Shown piece by piece: positions 7,573-17,137 of a stretch of 64,000 nt of DNA. Origin of the DNA: Aequorivita capsosiphonis DSM 23843. Its GTDB lineage: Bacteria > Bacteroidota > Bacteroidia > Flavobacteriales > Flavobacteriaceae. The position numbers were made by a program, and so were the translations under genes. The notes below the pieces were generated by a model that made no database searches, was not told the origin of the DNA, and saw nothing but the letters and a program-made list of their open reading frames with translations. Positions within the stretch are counted from its first letter, which is position 1, and every line of letters begins with the position of its first letter. The stretch covers positions 310,001-374,000 of the forward strand of contig NZ_AUBG01000002.1 in the NCBI RefSeq assembly GCF_000429125.1, in the 5' to 3' direction.

Positions 7573-8157
7573 TCAATTGGTCAATATAATATTATGCTTG
7601 TCAATTACTTTTCGCAAATTAATAAGAGCATAACGCATTCGTCCTAAGGCGGTGTTGATACTAACTCCTGTTTGCTCACTTATTTCCTTAAAACTCATAT
7701 CTTTATACATACGCATCATCAGGACTTGCTTTTGGTCTTCGGGAAGTTCTTCAATCAGTCTTCGCACGTCATCTTCAACTTGACCTTTGATCATCTGCTT
7801 TTCCACGTTAGGAGAATTATCACTTAATACAGAAAAGATATTAAAGTCGCTATTATTCTCAAATTTAGGCATGCGATTGCTTTTTCTGAAATGGTCTATC
7901 ACCAGGTTATGGGCAATACGCATCACCCAGGGCAGAAACTTGCCTTCTTCGTTATAGGCACCTTTTTTCAAGGTTCTAATAACTTTAATAAAGGTATCCT
8001 GGAATATATCTTCAGCGATATCCCTGTTAAATACTTTTGAATAAATAAAACTGTAGATTCTTTGCTTGTGGCGAGTTATTAACTCGGAAAGTGCAGATTC
8101 ATTACCGTTCATATATGCGTTCACTAAAAACGCATCAGTGCTTTTACTTTGCTTCAT
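7573..8157 (-). CDS. ECF-type sigma-70 family RNA polymerase sigma factor
   Basis: A 194-residue protein with region 2 near residues 25-95 (DIFQDTFIKVIRTLKKG, then FLPWVMRIAHNLVIDHFRK) and region 4 near 135-185 (LPEDQKQVLMMRMYKDMSFKEISEQTGVSINTALGRMRYAL). It lacks regions 1 and 3, as ECF-group factors do. No anti-sigma gene follows. The downstream 50-residue protein has no membrane segment. It may belong to the general-purpose ECF-like factors common in Flavobacteriia rather than to a dedicated stress circuit (inference). Confidence 0.88.
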   Translation of the reverse strand: MKQSKSTDAFLVNAYMNGNESALSELITRHKQRIYSFIYSKVFNRDIAEDIFQDTFIKVIRTLKKGAYNEEGKFLPWVMRIAHNLVIDHFRKSNRMPKFENNSDFNIFSVLSDNSPNVEKQMIKGQVEDDVRRLIEELPEDQKQVLMMRMYKDMSFKEISEQTGVSINTALGRMRYALINLRKVIDKHNIILTN

Positions 8158-8376
8158 ATCAATACTTCTTTAATAAATAAACAACTATGATTTTGGTTGT
8201 TTGATTAAAAATGTTTATTTGTTAAAAGTAATGATCAGCTATAGGCAATATTTTTTTTATATGACGTTAAGAGCCGTAAATATAACAACAAAGAATTCAC
8301 AAATCCAAAAAAAAGGTTAAAACTTTCTATAAATAATAATATTAATCTCAAAAGTGCATTCGTGAAAACGATATAG

Positions 8377-8406
8377 TATCTTTGTAATCCCGATAGCTTT
8401 CGGGAT
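8377..8406 (+). promoter_or_regulatory. uvrA promoter and leader hairpin
   Basis: TATCTTTG at 8377-8384 matches TAnnTTTG. It is followed at once by ATCCCGA/TCGGGAT (8387-8406), a 7-bp hairpin inside the presumed 5' leader. A related ATCCCG...CGGGAT hairpin serves as a terminator at 20738. Confidence 0.55.
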
Positions 8407-8423
8407 AAAAAAGAGAAAATAAA

Positions 8424-11201
8424 TTGAATATAGATACCATAGATATTAAAAAGAACATCCTCATTCAGGGTGCAAAGCTTCATAATCTTAAAAATATTTC
8501 CGTAGCCATCCCTCGCAACAAATTAGTTGTAATTACGGGGCTTTCGGGCAGTGGAAAATCTAGTCTAGCTTTTGATACACTTTATGCAGAAGGCCAACGC
8601 CGCTATGTGGAAAGCCTTTCCAGCTATGCCAGACAGTTTTTAGGAAGGTTGGACAAACCAAAAGTAGATTCTATAAAAGGAATTTCCCCCGCGATTGCTA
8701 TTGAACAAAAAGTGAATTCCACCAATCCGCGATCTACCGTTGGAACTTCCACCGAGATTTATGATTACTTAAAACTTCTTTATACACGAATAGGGAAAAC
8801 AATTTCACCAATTTCTGGAAGGGAAGTCAAAAAAGACACCACAACAGATGTTATAAAATTTATTAAAAAATTTCCCGAAGGTGAAAAATTGCTCCTCCTC
8901 GCTCCTATTATCTTGGAAGAAGGGAGAAGTATGGAAAATAAAATTCAGGCTTTGGCACAACAAGGCTATTCCAGAATTAAAGCTAATGGCAAGGTTTTAC
9001 GGATTGATGAATTAGATGAAAAATCTTTTCCTAAGAAAATTGAGTTGGTTGTAGATCGAATCATCACCAAAGATGAAGAAGACTTTTATAACCGATTGGC
9101 CGATGCTGTGGAAATAGCATTCTTTGAAGGAAAAGGAGAATTATATATAGAAGAGCTTTCCTCATCAGAAATCACGGAATTCAACAACCGTTTTGAAGCA
9201 GATGGTATGACTTTTATGGAGTCTAACGTACATCTTTTTAGCTTTAATAATCCTTATGGCGCCTGCCCCGTGTGTGAAGGTTATGGCGATGTTATTGGTA
9301 TTGACGAAGATTTGGTAATTCCAAATACAGCACTTTCAGTATTTGAAAATGCAGTTTTTCCTTGGCGTGGGGAAAGTATGAGCTGGTATCGCGATCAATT
9401 AGTGAACAGCGCTTATAAATTCGACTTTCCAATCCATAAACCTTGGTTCGAACTCACCGATGCCCAAAAGCAATTGGTTTGGGAAGGGAACGAACATTTT
9501 GAAGGTCTCAATTCTTTCTTTTCATTTTTAGAGTCTAAAAGCTATAAAATCCAAAACCGAGTTATGCTCTCGCGTTATCGCGGAAAAACAAAATGTGCTA
9601 CTTGCAAAGGGAAACGACTTAGACCTGAAGCTGGATACGTTAAAATCAACGGTACGGCCATTCAGGAATTGGTTGAATTGCCGCTCGATAAGGCTGCAGC
9701 ATTCTTTAAAAATCTCGAACTTTCAGAATACGACACCAAGGTTGGGAAACGTTTATTACTTGAAATAAACAACCGATTAGGCTTTTTAAGAGATGTAGGT
9801 TTAGGTTATTTAACCCTAAACAGAAAATCGAATACACTTTCTGGCGGTGAATCACAGCGAATTAACCTAGCAACATCCTTGGGTAGTAGTCTCGTAGGCT
9901 CTATGTATATCTTGGATGAGCCGAGCATAGGACTTCATCCAAAAGACACCGAAAGACTTATTGTTGTTTTAAAAGCGCTTCGTGATTTAGGTAATACGGT
10001 TATTGTTGTAGAACACGACGAAGATATCATGAAAGCTGCTGACCAAATTATAGATATCGGCCCAGAAGCCGGAACCTTTGGTGGCGAAGTAGTTGCACAA
10101 GGTAATTTTGCAGCGATTTTAAAATCAGATTCGCTAACGGCAAAATACCTAAACGGAGAACTGGAAATTGAAGTGCCTAAAAAGCGCCGCACGTCAAAAA
10201 ACAAAGTTTCAATTACGGGTGCTCGGCAAAATAATCTTAAAAATATAGATGTCACCTTTCCACTGAATGTATTTACAGCGGTAACAGGAGTTTCTGGAAG
10301 TGGAAAAAGTACCTTGGTTAAAAAAATTCTATATCCTGCGCTACTTCGTCAAATTGGGGGTTATGGAGAGAAACCTGGTCAATTTTCAGAGATAACTGGA
10401 GATTTCAACACTATAAAGAGTCTTGAGTTTATTGACCAAAACCCTATTGGTCGCTCCAGCCGAAGTAATCCTGTAACCTATATTAAGGCTTACGATGATA
10501 TTCGGAATTTATACGCTTCGCAAAAACTATCAGAGATTCGAGGTTTTAAACCAAAACATTTTTCCTTTAACGTAGATGGCGGTCGTTGTGAAACCTGTAA
10601 AGGTGAAGGCGAAGTTACGGTAGAAATGCAATTTATGGCCGATGTGCATCTAATATGTGACACCTGTAATGGAAAACGCTTTAAGAAAGAAGTTTTGGAA
10701 GTAACATTTCAAAATAAAAACATAGACGACATTCTCACCATGACGGTTGATGATGCTGTGGCATTTTTTGGGGAACACAAGCAGGATAAGATCGCTGCAA
10801 AACTACAACCTCTCCAAGATGTTGGTTTGGGTTATGTACAGTTGGGTCAAAGCTCCTCTACTCTTTCGGGCGGGGAAGCGCAAAGAATTAAACTGGCTTC
10901 ATTTTTAGTAAAAGGTACTTCAAAAGAAAAAACGGTATTCATTTTTGATGAACCTACCACTGGATTACACTTCCACGATATTAAAAAACTGCTAGCTTCA
11001 TTTTACGCCTTATTGGATAGAGGCCATACGGTGATTGTAGTAGAACATAATTTAGATCTTATAAAATGTGCAGATTATATTATAGATCTTGGCCCCGAAG
11101 GTGGCGAATACGGAGGAAAAGTTATAGCTGAAGGAACTCCTGAGGAAGTCGCGAAAAGCAAAGAATCATTTACAGCTGGATATTTAAAAGAGAAACTTTA
11201 G
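8424..11201 (+). CDS. uvrA: Excinuclease ABC subunit A
   Basis: A 925-residue damage-recognition ATPase of nucleotide excision repair, with UvrB as partner. The first Walker A is GLSGSGKSS (39-47). Zinc modules are CPVCEGYG with CATCKGKR, then CETCKGEG with CDTCNGKR. The second Walker A is GVSGSGKST. Two ABC signatures are present ([10 protein letters not shown] and [12 protein letters not shown]), with Walker B segments [11 protein letters not shown] and [11 protein letters not shown]. The length is usual. No ATG is available at the expected N-terminus, so the start is a TTG at 8424. This keeps the family's [15 protein letters not shown] beginning. The gene is monocistronic with a strong terminator. 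Confidence 0.97.
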   Translation: MNIDTIDIKKNILIQGAKLHNLKNISVAIPRNKLVVITGLSGSGKSSLAFDTLYAEGQRRYVESLSSYARQFLGRLDKPKVDSIKGISPAIAIEQKVNSTNPRSTVGTSTEIYDYLKLLYTRIGKTISPISGREVKKDTTTDVIKFIKKFPEGEKLLLLAPIILEEGRSMENKIQALAQQGYSRIKANGKVLRIDELDEKSFPKKIELVVDRIITKDEEDFYNRLADAVEIAFFEGKGELYIEELSSSEITEFNNRFEADGMTFMESNVHLFSFNNPYGACPVCEGYGDVIGIDEDLVIPNTALSVFENAVFPWRGESMSWYRDQLVNSAYKFDFPIHKPWFELTDAQKQLVWEGNEHFEGLNSFFSFLESKSYKIQNRVMLSRYRGKTKCATCKGKRLRPEAGYVKINGTAIQELVELPLDKAAAFFKNLELSEYDTKVGKRLLLEINNRLGFLRDVGLGYLTLNRKSNTLSGGESQRINLATSLGSSLVGSMYILDEPSIGLHPKDTERLIVVLKALRDLGNTVIVVEHDEDIMKAADQIIDIGPEAGTFGGEVVAQGNFAAILKSDSLTAKYLNGELEIEVPKKRRTSKNKVSITGARQNNLKNIDVTFPLNVFTAVTGVSGSGKSTLVKKILYPALLRQIGGYGEKPGQFSEITGDFNTIKSLEFIDQNPIGRSSRSNPVTYIKAYDDIRNLYASQKLSEIRGFKPKHFSFNVDGGRCETCKGEGEVTVEMQFMADVHLICDTCNGKRFKKEVLEVTFQNKNIDDILTMTVDDAVAFFGEHKQDKIAAKLQPLQDVGLGYVQLGQSSSTLSGGEAQRIKLASFLVKGTSKEKTVFIFDEPTTGLHFHDIKKLLASFYALLDRGHTVIVVEHNLDLIKCADYIIDLGPEGGEYGGKVIAEGTPEEVAKSKESFTAGYLKEKL

Positions 11202-11214
11202 AAGAATTATTTTT

Positions 11215-11231
11215 TTGGCACACTAATTGAA
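11215..11231 (+). promoter_or_regulatory. Sigma-54-like -24/-12 site downstream of uvrA
   Basis: TTGGCACACTAATTGAA fits TTGGCAC-N5-TTGMW; sigma-54 prefers TTGCW in the last block, so one core base differs. It lies before the uvrA terminator. If active, it would make a short RNA of roughly 80 bases containing the TTGGTTGGTT motif and the hairpin. Confidence 0.3.
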
Positions 11232-11273
11232 ATCAAGAAATTAGACTTTTAGTTTTTTGGTTGGTTAGTTTTT

Positions 11274-11316
11274 AAAATCCGTTGCAAGTGGTAAAACACT
11301 GCAGCGGATTTTTTAT
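11274..11316 (+). terminator. uvrA terminator
   Basis: AAAATCCGTTGCAAGTG (11274-11290) pairs with CACTGCAGCGGATTTT (11297-11312) with small mismatches, followed by T-rich sequence. Twenty bases upstream sits AGTTTTTTGGTTGGTTAGTT (11251-11270). That motif recurs before the terminator at 12800. Confidence 0.8.
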
Positions 11317-11411
11317 TGGTGTTTTTCATTTTATCAAACTAATCAAACTTGAAATCTGGGTCTTAAATTTTGAATCTTGAATTTACTTCTGATAATCAGC
11401 ACTTTAAAATT

Positions 11412-11428
11412 TTGGCACGGCCTTTGAA
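11412..11428 (+). promoter_or_regulatory. Candidate sigma-54 promoter of the exported protein gene
   Basis: TTGGCACGGCCTTTGAA matches TTGGCACG-N4-TTGCW except for A in place of the C of the -12 block. It lies 68 bases before the ATG at 11496. No TAnnTTTG box is evident in between. Confidence 0.45.
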
Positions 11429-11495
11429 TGTTGTTAACCGTACTTAAGCTAACCAATGAATTTTAAGCAAGTACAAACCCTTTAAATCTCAAATT

Positions 11496-12776
11496 ATGAA
11501 AAACATAGCACTTATCTTCGGCATCCTTTTAATGGGGTTTTCTGCAAACGCAACTTCCCTTGAAAGTGTAAACAATTATAGAGGAAGTTATGATGGAAAC
11601 GCATACATTTTCGTGGAAGACGATGTAGAATTCTCTGTCTTCCCTGACGGACAATTCGACTTCGTATATATTGGATCTCGGAGAGGTTCACAAGTAACCA
11701 TAAGTTCGCGCAATGTTAACGTAAGTTACAATTCAGGTTATGATTATGATGCTTTCGTACAATATGACGACTATGGCGCTGTAATACAGGTGGAAAACGT
11801 ACCTATTTATTATGATGAATACGGGCGTATTGCACAAGCTGGCAATGTAGATATTCGTTATAATAACAGACGTATTGTAAGAGTTGGTGGTTTACACGTC
11901 TTTTATAACAATCGCGGTTATTTTTCACACGTAAATGGAGCGATAAATATTTACAATCCTTATTATGTATATCGTCCGTGGCACGTTTATTACGCCAGAC
12001 CCATATACAGCCATTGCATAGTTTATGATATGCCTTATAGAAGATACTACAACCCTGTGCGTTATAGCTATCACCAGCACGTAGTTTACTATAATAATAG
12101 AAGCAGTGTAGCCTATCACAATACCCGTAGAGATTTTTACCGACCAGGTACTCGTGTTTATGATAAAAGAGGTAGATCTTCCATAAACAAGAACTACGAT
12201 GCGAATAGAAGAAACACTATGATTGCCTCAAGCAATACCCGTTCCAATAATACGCGAACTAATAGCTCCGTAAGAAGCAATAGCACACGAAGCAATAATG
12301 TTATTGGTTCGAATACTGGAAATACAAGAAGCAATACAACAACTCGAAACAGCAGCACAAATAGTAAAGGAGCTGCAACAATAAACCGGAATTCCCGTAA
12401 TAGTGAAAATGCTGCCACTAGAAATACAGTAACAAGAGCGAGCAGCAACACTCCAGTAAAAAGCACAAACACTAGAAATAGTGTAGAGCGAAATAGCGCT
12501 CCAAAAACTGTGAAAAACACAAGGAAACAAAGCACGGTTCGTTCAAGTAATACTAGAGCTGTTTCTAATAAAAAAACAGTTCAAAAACAAACTCGAAACG
12601 TTTCTACAAGCAATAGAAGCAGTTCGGTTAAAAGAAGTAAAACTCAGGCTCCAAAGAGAGAAACCGCGAGCCGTAGTACTGTAAAAAGAACCAGCGCACC
12701 TTCGCGAAGCAGTTCACAAGAAAACACTTCAAGAGGTAGCTCTTCAAGAGGCACAAGTTCTAGAGGAAGAGGATAA
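11496..12776 (+). CDS. Exported protein with Tyr-rich domain and long basic Ser/Asn/Thr/Arg tail
   Basis: A 426-residue protein with a signal peptide (MKNIALIFGILLMGFSANA). Residues 20-150 form a beta-rich domain (EDDVEFSVFPDGQFDFVYIG). A Tyr/His/Arg-rich stretch follows at about 150-235 (YNPYYVYRPWHVYYARPIYS). From about 235 to the end there is a disordered tail of S, N, T, R and K with SNTRSN-type near-repeats and no acidic clusters, ending RGSSSRGTSSRGRG. The tail resembles nucleic-acid- or polysaccharide-binding disorder, but no function is established. The gene has a candidate sigma-54 promoter and a strong terminator. Confidence 0.75.
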   Translation: MKNIALIFGILLMGFSANATSLESVNNYRGSYDGNAYIFVEDDVEFSVFPDGQFDFVYIGSRRGSQVTISSRNVNVSYNSGYDYDAFVQYDDYGAVIQVENVPIYYDEYGRIAQAGNVDIRYNNRRIVRVGGLHVFYNNRGYFSHVNGAINIYNPYYVYRPWHVYYARPIYSHCIVYDMPYRRYYNPVRYSYHQHVVYYNNRSSVAYHNTRRDFYRPGTRVYDKRGRSSINKNYDANRRNTMIASSNTRSNNTRTNSSVRSNSTRSNNVIGSNTGNTRSNTTTRNSSTNSKGAATINRNSRNSENAATRNTVTRASSNTPVKSTNTRNSVERNSAPKTVKNTRKQSTVRSSNTRAVSNKKTVQKQTRNVSTSNRSSSVKRSKTQAPKRETASRSTVKRTSAPSRSSSQENTSRGSSSRGTSSRGRG

Positions 12777-12799
12777 AGATAGTTTTTTGGTTGGTTGGT

Positions 12800-12847
12800 T
12801 AAACCTCCGTGAATCACTTTGAGTGAGGATCGGAGGTTTACTTTTTT
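12800..12847 (+). terminator. Terminator after the exported low-complexity protein
   Basis: TAAACCTCCG (12800-12809) pairs perfectly with CGGAGGTTTA (12831-12840) and is followed by CTTTTTT. It is directly preceded by AGTTTTTTGGTTGGTTGGTT (12781-12800), nearly identical to the motif before the uvrA terminator. Confidence 0.85.
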
Positions 12848-12911
12848 GAGTTAAACTGAAAAGGGAACCAGTAAAAAGAAGCCTTAAACAAAACAACCGT
12901 ATTGGCTACAG

Positions 12912-12953
12912 ACTAAAGTCTACCAACTTCCAACTAAAGACTACCGACTAATA
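12912..12953 (+). repeat. Degenerate ACTNNNN heptads overlapping a stop codon
   Basis: Heptads in register read ACTAAAG, TCTACCA, ACTTCCA, ACTAAAG, ACTACCG and ACTAATA. The minus-strand gene's TAG stop (12943-12941) and its last codons fall inside the array, reading AGTCGGTAG on that strand. Confidence 0.7.
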
Positions 12954-14218
12954 AATGATGCCATCTGCCTAGTCAGTTCCCTCCTACTGAATTTCTCAAT
13001 TCCTTCTGAAGCGATATTTAAATTCCCAGTTGAGAATTGTTCGTATAACTTTAGGATTTCTACTTTGAGTGTCTTTTCATCCCGATAACTGAAAAACTTA
13101 CCCGCTTTAGTTTCATTTAGAATTCCTTCAATATCACTTCCTTTTGGCCCTAAAGCAATAATTGGACGTTTTGCAGCCAAGTACTCAAAAAGTTTCCCTG
13201 GAATAATGGCGCGGGTTTCCGAACTGTTGATCTCCACCAAAAGCAGAATTTGACTTTCAAGCTGGAGCATTAAAGCTTTGGAATGTGATACATAACCAAA
13301 AAATTTGCAGTTTTCACTTAGACCAAAATCATCAATACTTTTTTTAACCTCTTCACTTACTGCTCCAGCAAATTTCAGCCATAAATCATTTTTAAAAGAA
13401 GCGTTTTCCATGCTAATTTCAGAAAGAACCTTCCACAGCACTTTTGGATTTCGTTCGCTCAATAAAGATCCTATATGAGCAATTGAAAATTTGGTGTCTC
13501 TCTTAAAAGAAACCTCTTTTGAAACATCATAACCATTTGTAATTACTTCAATGGGTTTTTCGGTAATCGCTTCAAACTCTTTTTTAGTTCTTGGGCTGGT
13601 CACCGTAAGAGCATCCGCGGATTTCAAAACTTCAGCTTCCAAATCTTTATGCTTCCGTTCCGAAGTTTTATTTAAACGAAGTGATTTATGGTAATGGATT
13701 GTTGTCCACGGATCTCGGAAATCTGCAATCCACTTAACACCCGTTTTCTTTTGAAGTTGCAGGCCAATAAGATGAAGACTATGCGGCGGTCCGGTTGTAA
13801 CGATAACCTCCACAGGGTTCTCAGTAATATATTTTGAAAGAAATTTTACTGAAGGTTGTACCCAGCCCACTCGAGCGTCTGGAATAAAGAAATTACCCCG
13901 AACGTAGAGCATCAACTTCTCCATGGCAGAAACATCTTTTTTTGAAATAATCCCGCTACTAAACTGCTTGGTCTTCTTTTTAGAAAAAATATTTGCCAAG
14001 CGATAGGGCTCTTTAATTGGTTGCTTTATAATCTCAACATCTGAAGGGATTTCAGATATAAAATTATCATCAACCAAAGGATAATTTGGGTTTTCGGGAG
14101 CATAAACAATTGGCTCCACACCAAATTCCCTAAAATACTTTACAAACTTCAACCACCGTTGTACGCCTGGGCCGCCAGCTGGTGGCCAATAGTATGTGAT
14201 GATTAGAACGCGTTTCAT
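12941..14218 (-). CDS. Glycosyltransferase family 4-type protein
   Basis: A 425-residue GT-B fold glycosyltransferase. The N-terminal half starts VLIITYYWPPAGGPGVQRWLKF, the usual acceptor-domain opening of group 1/GT4 enzymes. The C-terminal donor domain includes IAHIGSLLSERNPKVL, FGYVSHSKALMLQL and IIPGKLFEYLAAKRPIIALGPKGSDIEGIL, with the sugar-nucleotide-binding E-x7-E region. The donor and acceptor are unknown. Its ATG shares one base with the stop of the YfhO-type gene upstream, so they form one operon, which suggests envelope glycan or lipid glycosylation. Confidence 0.85.
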   Translation of the reverse strand: MKRVLIITYYWPPAGGPGVQRWLKFVKYFREFGVEPIVYAPENPNYPLVDDNFISEIPSDVEIIKQPIKEPYRLANIFSKKKTKQFSSGIISKKDVSAMEKLMLYVRGNFFIPDARVGWVQPSVKFLSKYITENPVEVIVTTGPPHSLHLIGLQLQKKTGVKWIADFRDPWTTIHYHKSLRLNKTSERKHKDLEAEVLKSADALTVTSPRTKKEFEAITEKPIEVITNGYDVSKEVSFKRDTKFSIAHIGSLLSERNPKVLWKVLSEISMENASFKNDLWLKFAGAVSEEVKKSIDDFGLSENCKFFGYVSHSKALMLQLESQILLLVEINSSETRAIIPGKLFEYLAAKRPIIALGPKGSDIEGILNETKAGKFFSYRDEKTLKVEILKLYEQFSTGNLNIASEGIEKFSRRELTRQMASFISR

Positions 14219-16653
14219 TACTCGTTTACTTCTTTCTTCCGAAAAGCAAAATATAAACCACTCAAGAATATCAACAGAAATATAATACTGCTAACCAAAG
14301 AGATCGTGCTTCCCGTTTGGATTACTTTTGGCTCAAACTTAAATTCTATTTTATTGTTTCCTGGTGGAATTACCATTGCTCTCAAAACATAGTCCGCTCT
14401 AAAGTATTCTGCAGGTTTTCCGTTTACGTAAGCATTCCAACCTTTTGGATAATACACTTCAGAAAATAGCGCCAATTGCGGCGAATTCGTTGAAGCTTCA
14501 TATACCAAATGATTTGGCTGATAACTGAAAAGTTCAATTGTAGCGGTGCTATCCCTTTCAATCTTCTGATTCGGTATTTTTGAGAGAAAGTCCCTATTTA
14601 TAATTGCTGTTTTTTTGGTATCCAAACTATCGAGCAGTTGAATTTCCTCGTTTGCATTTTCAGCAGGAAGTACGTTTTCTACAAACCAAGCATCGCCATT
14701 CGCATACGGATTTCGCTGTGCTACGGGTCCACCCTGCTTATTCTGAGTGATGATATAACGAACATTCAACATATTTAAAATCCCGATGTTGCCTTGGCTG
14801 ATATAAAATTCAAACAAATCCTGCATTCTTCCAGGTTTCGCTGCGTGATAGCCACCCAATGCATTGTGATAATAACTTGCACGTGCACTGTTGAAAGCGT
14901 TTGTTGTAGCGTCATAAACACGATAATGACCTTCATCTTTCAAAATTTGAATATCTGCACCGTTTTTCTGAAAAGGTTGCTCTACCAGTTTTGCTTGCAC
15001 AAAATCGTCTTCATTTACATATCTTCTGTCAACACCAACCAAATCAACTAAAACCAATAACGAAAGTGCTGCAATGGCAAATCCTTTTTTGAGTTTTTCT
15101 TTTATAAAAAACCAGAGAACGGCAGCCGTTAAAATCACAAAAATCAAGGAACGAATTGCATCTGAGGTGAACAATGACATTCTATCTTCACGAATAGCTT
15201 CCAAAAACGGCAAGCCCATTTCATCCCTAAAATAGCTGTCATAAGGGCTGGCAAAATCGAAGAGTGATGATTTAAATAGAATAAATAGCAAGGTAAGCCC
15301 ACCTACAATTCCTGTGGAATAAAGAAGGGCTTTTTTTCGCTCATCTTCCCTTTCAAACTTATTGAAAAATTGATGAAGACCAACCACTGCAAGAATTGGA
15401 AGAATCAGTTCAATAATTACTTGAATGGAAGAAACGGCCCGAAACTTATTATACATTGGAACGTATTCTATAAAAAACTCAGTAAGACCACTGAAGTTCT
15501 TTCCCCATGATAAAAGTAAGGTTAATACAAATGCTGAAACCGCCCACCATTTCAATCTTCCCCTAACTAAAAACAAAGCCAAAACAGCAAGAAACATAAC
15601 AATAGCTCCAATATAAGCGGGTGCTCCAACGAAAGATTGGTCTCCCCAATACATCGGAATCTGACTTAATACTTGGTTGGCTTCTTGTGATGAAGCTCCC
15701 ATTCGTATTAAGCTTTCAAAGGTTTTTGAATCTTTTGGAAGCGCTTCGGAAGAACTTCCTCCCATAAAACGCGGAATAAAAAGATTAAAACTTTCAAGCT
15801 TTCCGTAGCTATACTCTGTGATATAATCGTAGTCGAGACCTGTATTATTATCTTTTGGAGTGCCATCGGCATTCACCGTTAATTCCGTTTTTCCGCGGGT
15901 AGAAGTGTCGGCATATTCTTTAGTTGCCAAAATATTTGTCGCGTTAAGGCCAACCGCAATTAAGACACCTAAAGCCATTATTCCAACAGCTTTAAAGTAA
16001 TGTGGCAAAATCTTCTTTTTGAAAGCATCAATTAGATAGACAATCCCGATTACTATAACCAAAAGCATTAAATAATAAGTCATTTGGAAGTGATTTGCCA
16101 CTAATTCCAATCCCATTGATACCGTAAGCAATAGAAACCCCCAGAGATATTTTCCACGAAAAGTGAGAAATATTCCACTTAAAACAAACGGCATATAAGC
16201 TATCGCATGTGCTTTGGAATTATGCCCTACGCCCAAAATAATTATTAAATAAGTAGAAAACCCGAACGCCAAAGCTCCGAGAAAAGCTAATCTATAATCC
16301 ACTTTCAACACCAAAAACAGAATATACATTCCTATAAAATAAAGGAAGAGATAATCGGCCGGACGTGGTAAAAACCGAATGGCGAGATCGAGTTGTTTTA
16401 TGTAGTTGTTAGGATATTTCGCTCCAAGTTGATAGGTAGGCATTCCGCCGAAAGCAGCATCAGTCCAATAGGTTTCTTCACCTGTTGTCTTCCTGAAATC
16501 GTTTTGCTGTTTTGCCATTCCAGTGTATTGAACAATATCACTTTGGAATATTTTTTTTCCCTGTAAAACAGGATTAAAATAGGCCAATGCAGCCACAATA
16601 AACAAAACAAAAACAACTAAATGGGGAAGGAATTTTTTATAGTGAAACGGCAT
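14218..16653 (-). CDS. YfhO-family polytopic membrane protein
   Basis: An 811-residue protein with about a dozen membrane helices, a first periplasmic part with TYWTDAAFGGMPTYQLGAKYP, and a C-terminal soluble domain (about 600-770: VYDATTNAFNSARASYYHNALGGYHAAKPGR; FSEVYYPKGWNAYVNGKPA) before a final helix. These are hallmarks of YfhO-type proteins, a GT-C-like group linked to glycosylation of envelope polymers. It is translationally coupled to the downstream GT4 glycosyltransferase. The substrate is unknown. The start follows an AT-rich region without a clear -7 box. Confidence 0.85.
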   Translation of the reverse strand: MPFHYKKFLPHLVVFVLFIVAALAYFNPVLQGKKIFQSDIVQYTGMAKQQNDFRKTTGEETYWTDAAFGGMPTYQLGAKYPNNYIKQLDLAIRFLPRPADYLFLYFIGMYILFLVLKVDYRLAFLGALAFGFSTYLIIILGVGHNSKAHAIAYMPFVLSGIFLTFRGKYLWGFLLLTVSMGLELVANHFQMTYYLMLLVIVIGIVYLIDAFKKKILPHYFKAVGIMALGVLIAVGLNATNILATKEYADTSTRGKTELTVNADGTPKDNNTGLDYDYITEYSYGKLESFNLFIPRFMGGSSSEALPKDSKTFESLIRMGASSQEANQVLSQIPMYWGDQSFVGAPAYIGAIVMFLAVLALFLVRGRLKWWAVSAFVLTLLLSWGKNFSGLTEFFIEYVPMYNKFRAVSSIQVIIELILPILAVVGLHQFFNKFEREDERKKALLYSTGIVGGLTLLFILFKSSLFDFASPYDSYFRDEMGLPFLEAIREDRMSLFTSDAIRSLIFVILTAAVLWFFIKEKLKKGFAIAALSLLVLVDLVGVDRRYVNEDDFVQAKLVEQPFQKNGADIQILKDEGHYRVYDATTNAFNSARASYYHNALGGYHAAKPGRMQDLFEFYISQGNIGILNMLNVRYIITQNKQGGPVAQRNPYANGDAWFVENVLPAENANEEIQLLDSLDTKKTAIINRDFLSKIPNQKIERDSTATIELFSYQPNHLVYEASTNSPQLALFSEVYYPKGWNAYVNGKPAEYFRADYVLRAMVIPPGNNKIEFKFEPKVIQTGSTISLVSSIIFLLIFLSGLYFAFRKKEVNE

Positions 16654-16746
16654 AATTTAGCGAATGGATTTGAATCGGGGAAATTAGCAAAAAAAAAATT
16701 AGAAATAGGACTGATGCTGGATGACAGCTGTAGTAGGACGAGAATT

Positions 16747-16767
16747 CATCGGTCATCGGTCATTCGG
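16747..16767 (+). repeat. CATCGGT heptamer repeats next to a stop codon
   Basis: CATCGGT, CATCGGT and CATTCGG are consecutive heptads that end two bases from the minus-strand stop of the DUF4834 gene. Confidence 0.75.
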
Positions 16768-16769
16768 CA

Positions 16770-17033
16770 TTACTCTACTTCCTCATATTCCACATACTCA
16801 CCAACTATTTTACTGGTTTTGGGTTTATGCGAAGGGTCTTTATCAATGCTTATACTTCCTTCCTTTTCACGTTGGGTACTAGCATTCGGATTATTCCCGA
16901 AGAATTGCTCAAATTGTTGCCCCGCTTTTTTCGAAATATAGCGCAGGATATAGGGTGTAGCAAGTTTAATTAAAAACTTAAGTCCGAAATATACCAGAAG
17001 AACGATCAATATCGTTTTTAGGAATGTCATCAT
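16770..17033 (-). CDS. DUF4834 family small membrane protein
   Basis: An 87-residue protein with one N-terminal membrane helix (FLKTILIVLLVYFGLKFLI). A basic segment follows (YILRYISKKAGQQFEQFFG), then an acidic hydrophilic tail ending VGEYVEYEEVE. This matches the DUF4834 pattern found throughout Bacteroidota; the function is unknown. Two ATGs are adjacent (17033 and 17030). A TATTTTTG box on the minus strand (17058-17051) lies about 17 bases upstream. Confidence 0.8.
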   Translation of the reverse strand: MMTFLKTILIVLLVYFGLKFLIKLATPYILRYISKKAGQQFEQFFGNNPNASTQREKEGSISIDKDPSHKPKTSKIVGEYVEYEEVE

Positions 17034-17111
17034 AATTGTGAAATTATTTTCAAAAATAAGTATTGACGCAGAAAAAGACGAATGTTCACTATTAAATTAT
17101 TGGTAAAATTA

Positions 17112-17119
17112 TATCTTTG
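17112..17119 (+). promoter_or_regulatory. -7 promoter box of the outer-membrane protein gene
   Basis: TATCTTTG matches TAnnTTTG and lies 18 bases before the ATG at 17138. It is divergent from the DUF4834 gene's box at 17051. Confidence 0.6.
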
Positions 17120-17137
17120 AACTAAACCCAACGAAGC

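Noticed and set aside
12194-12535. Minus-strand ORFs in the low-complexity gene
   Set aside because: They are repetitive reflections of the Ser/Asn/Thr/Arg repeat in other frames, with no start or RBS-like context.
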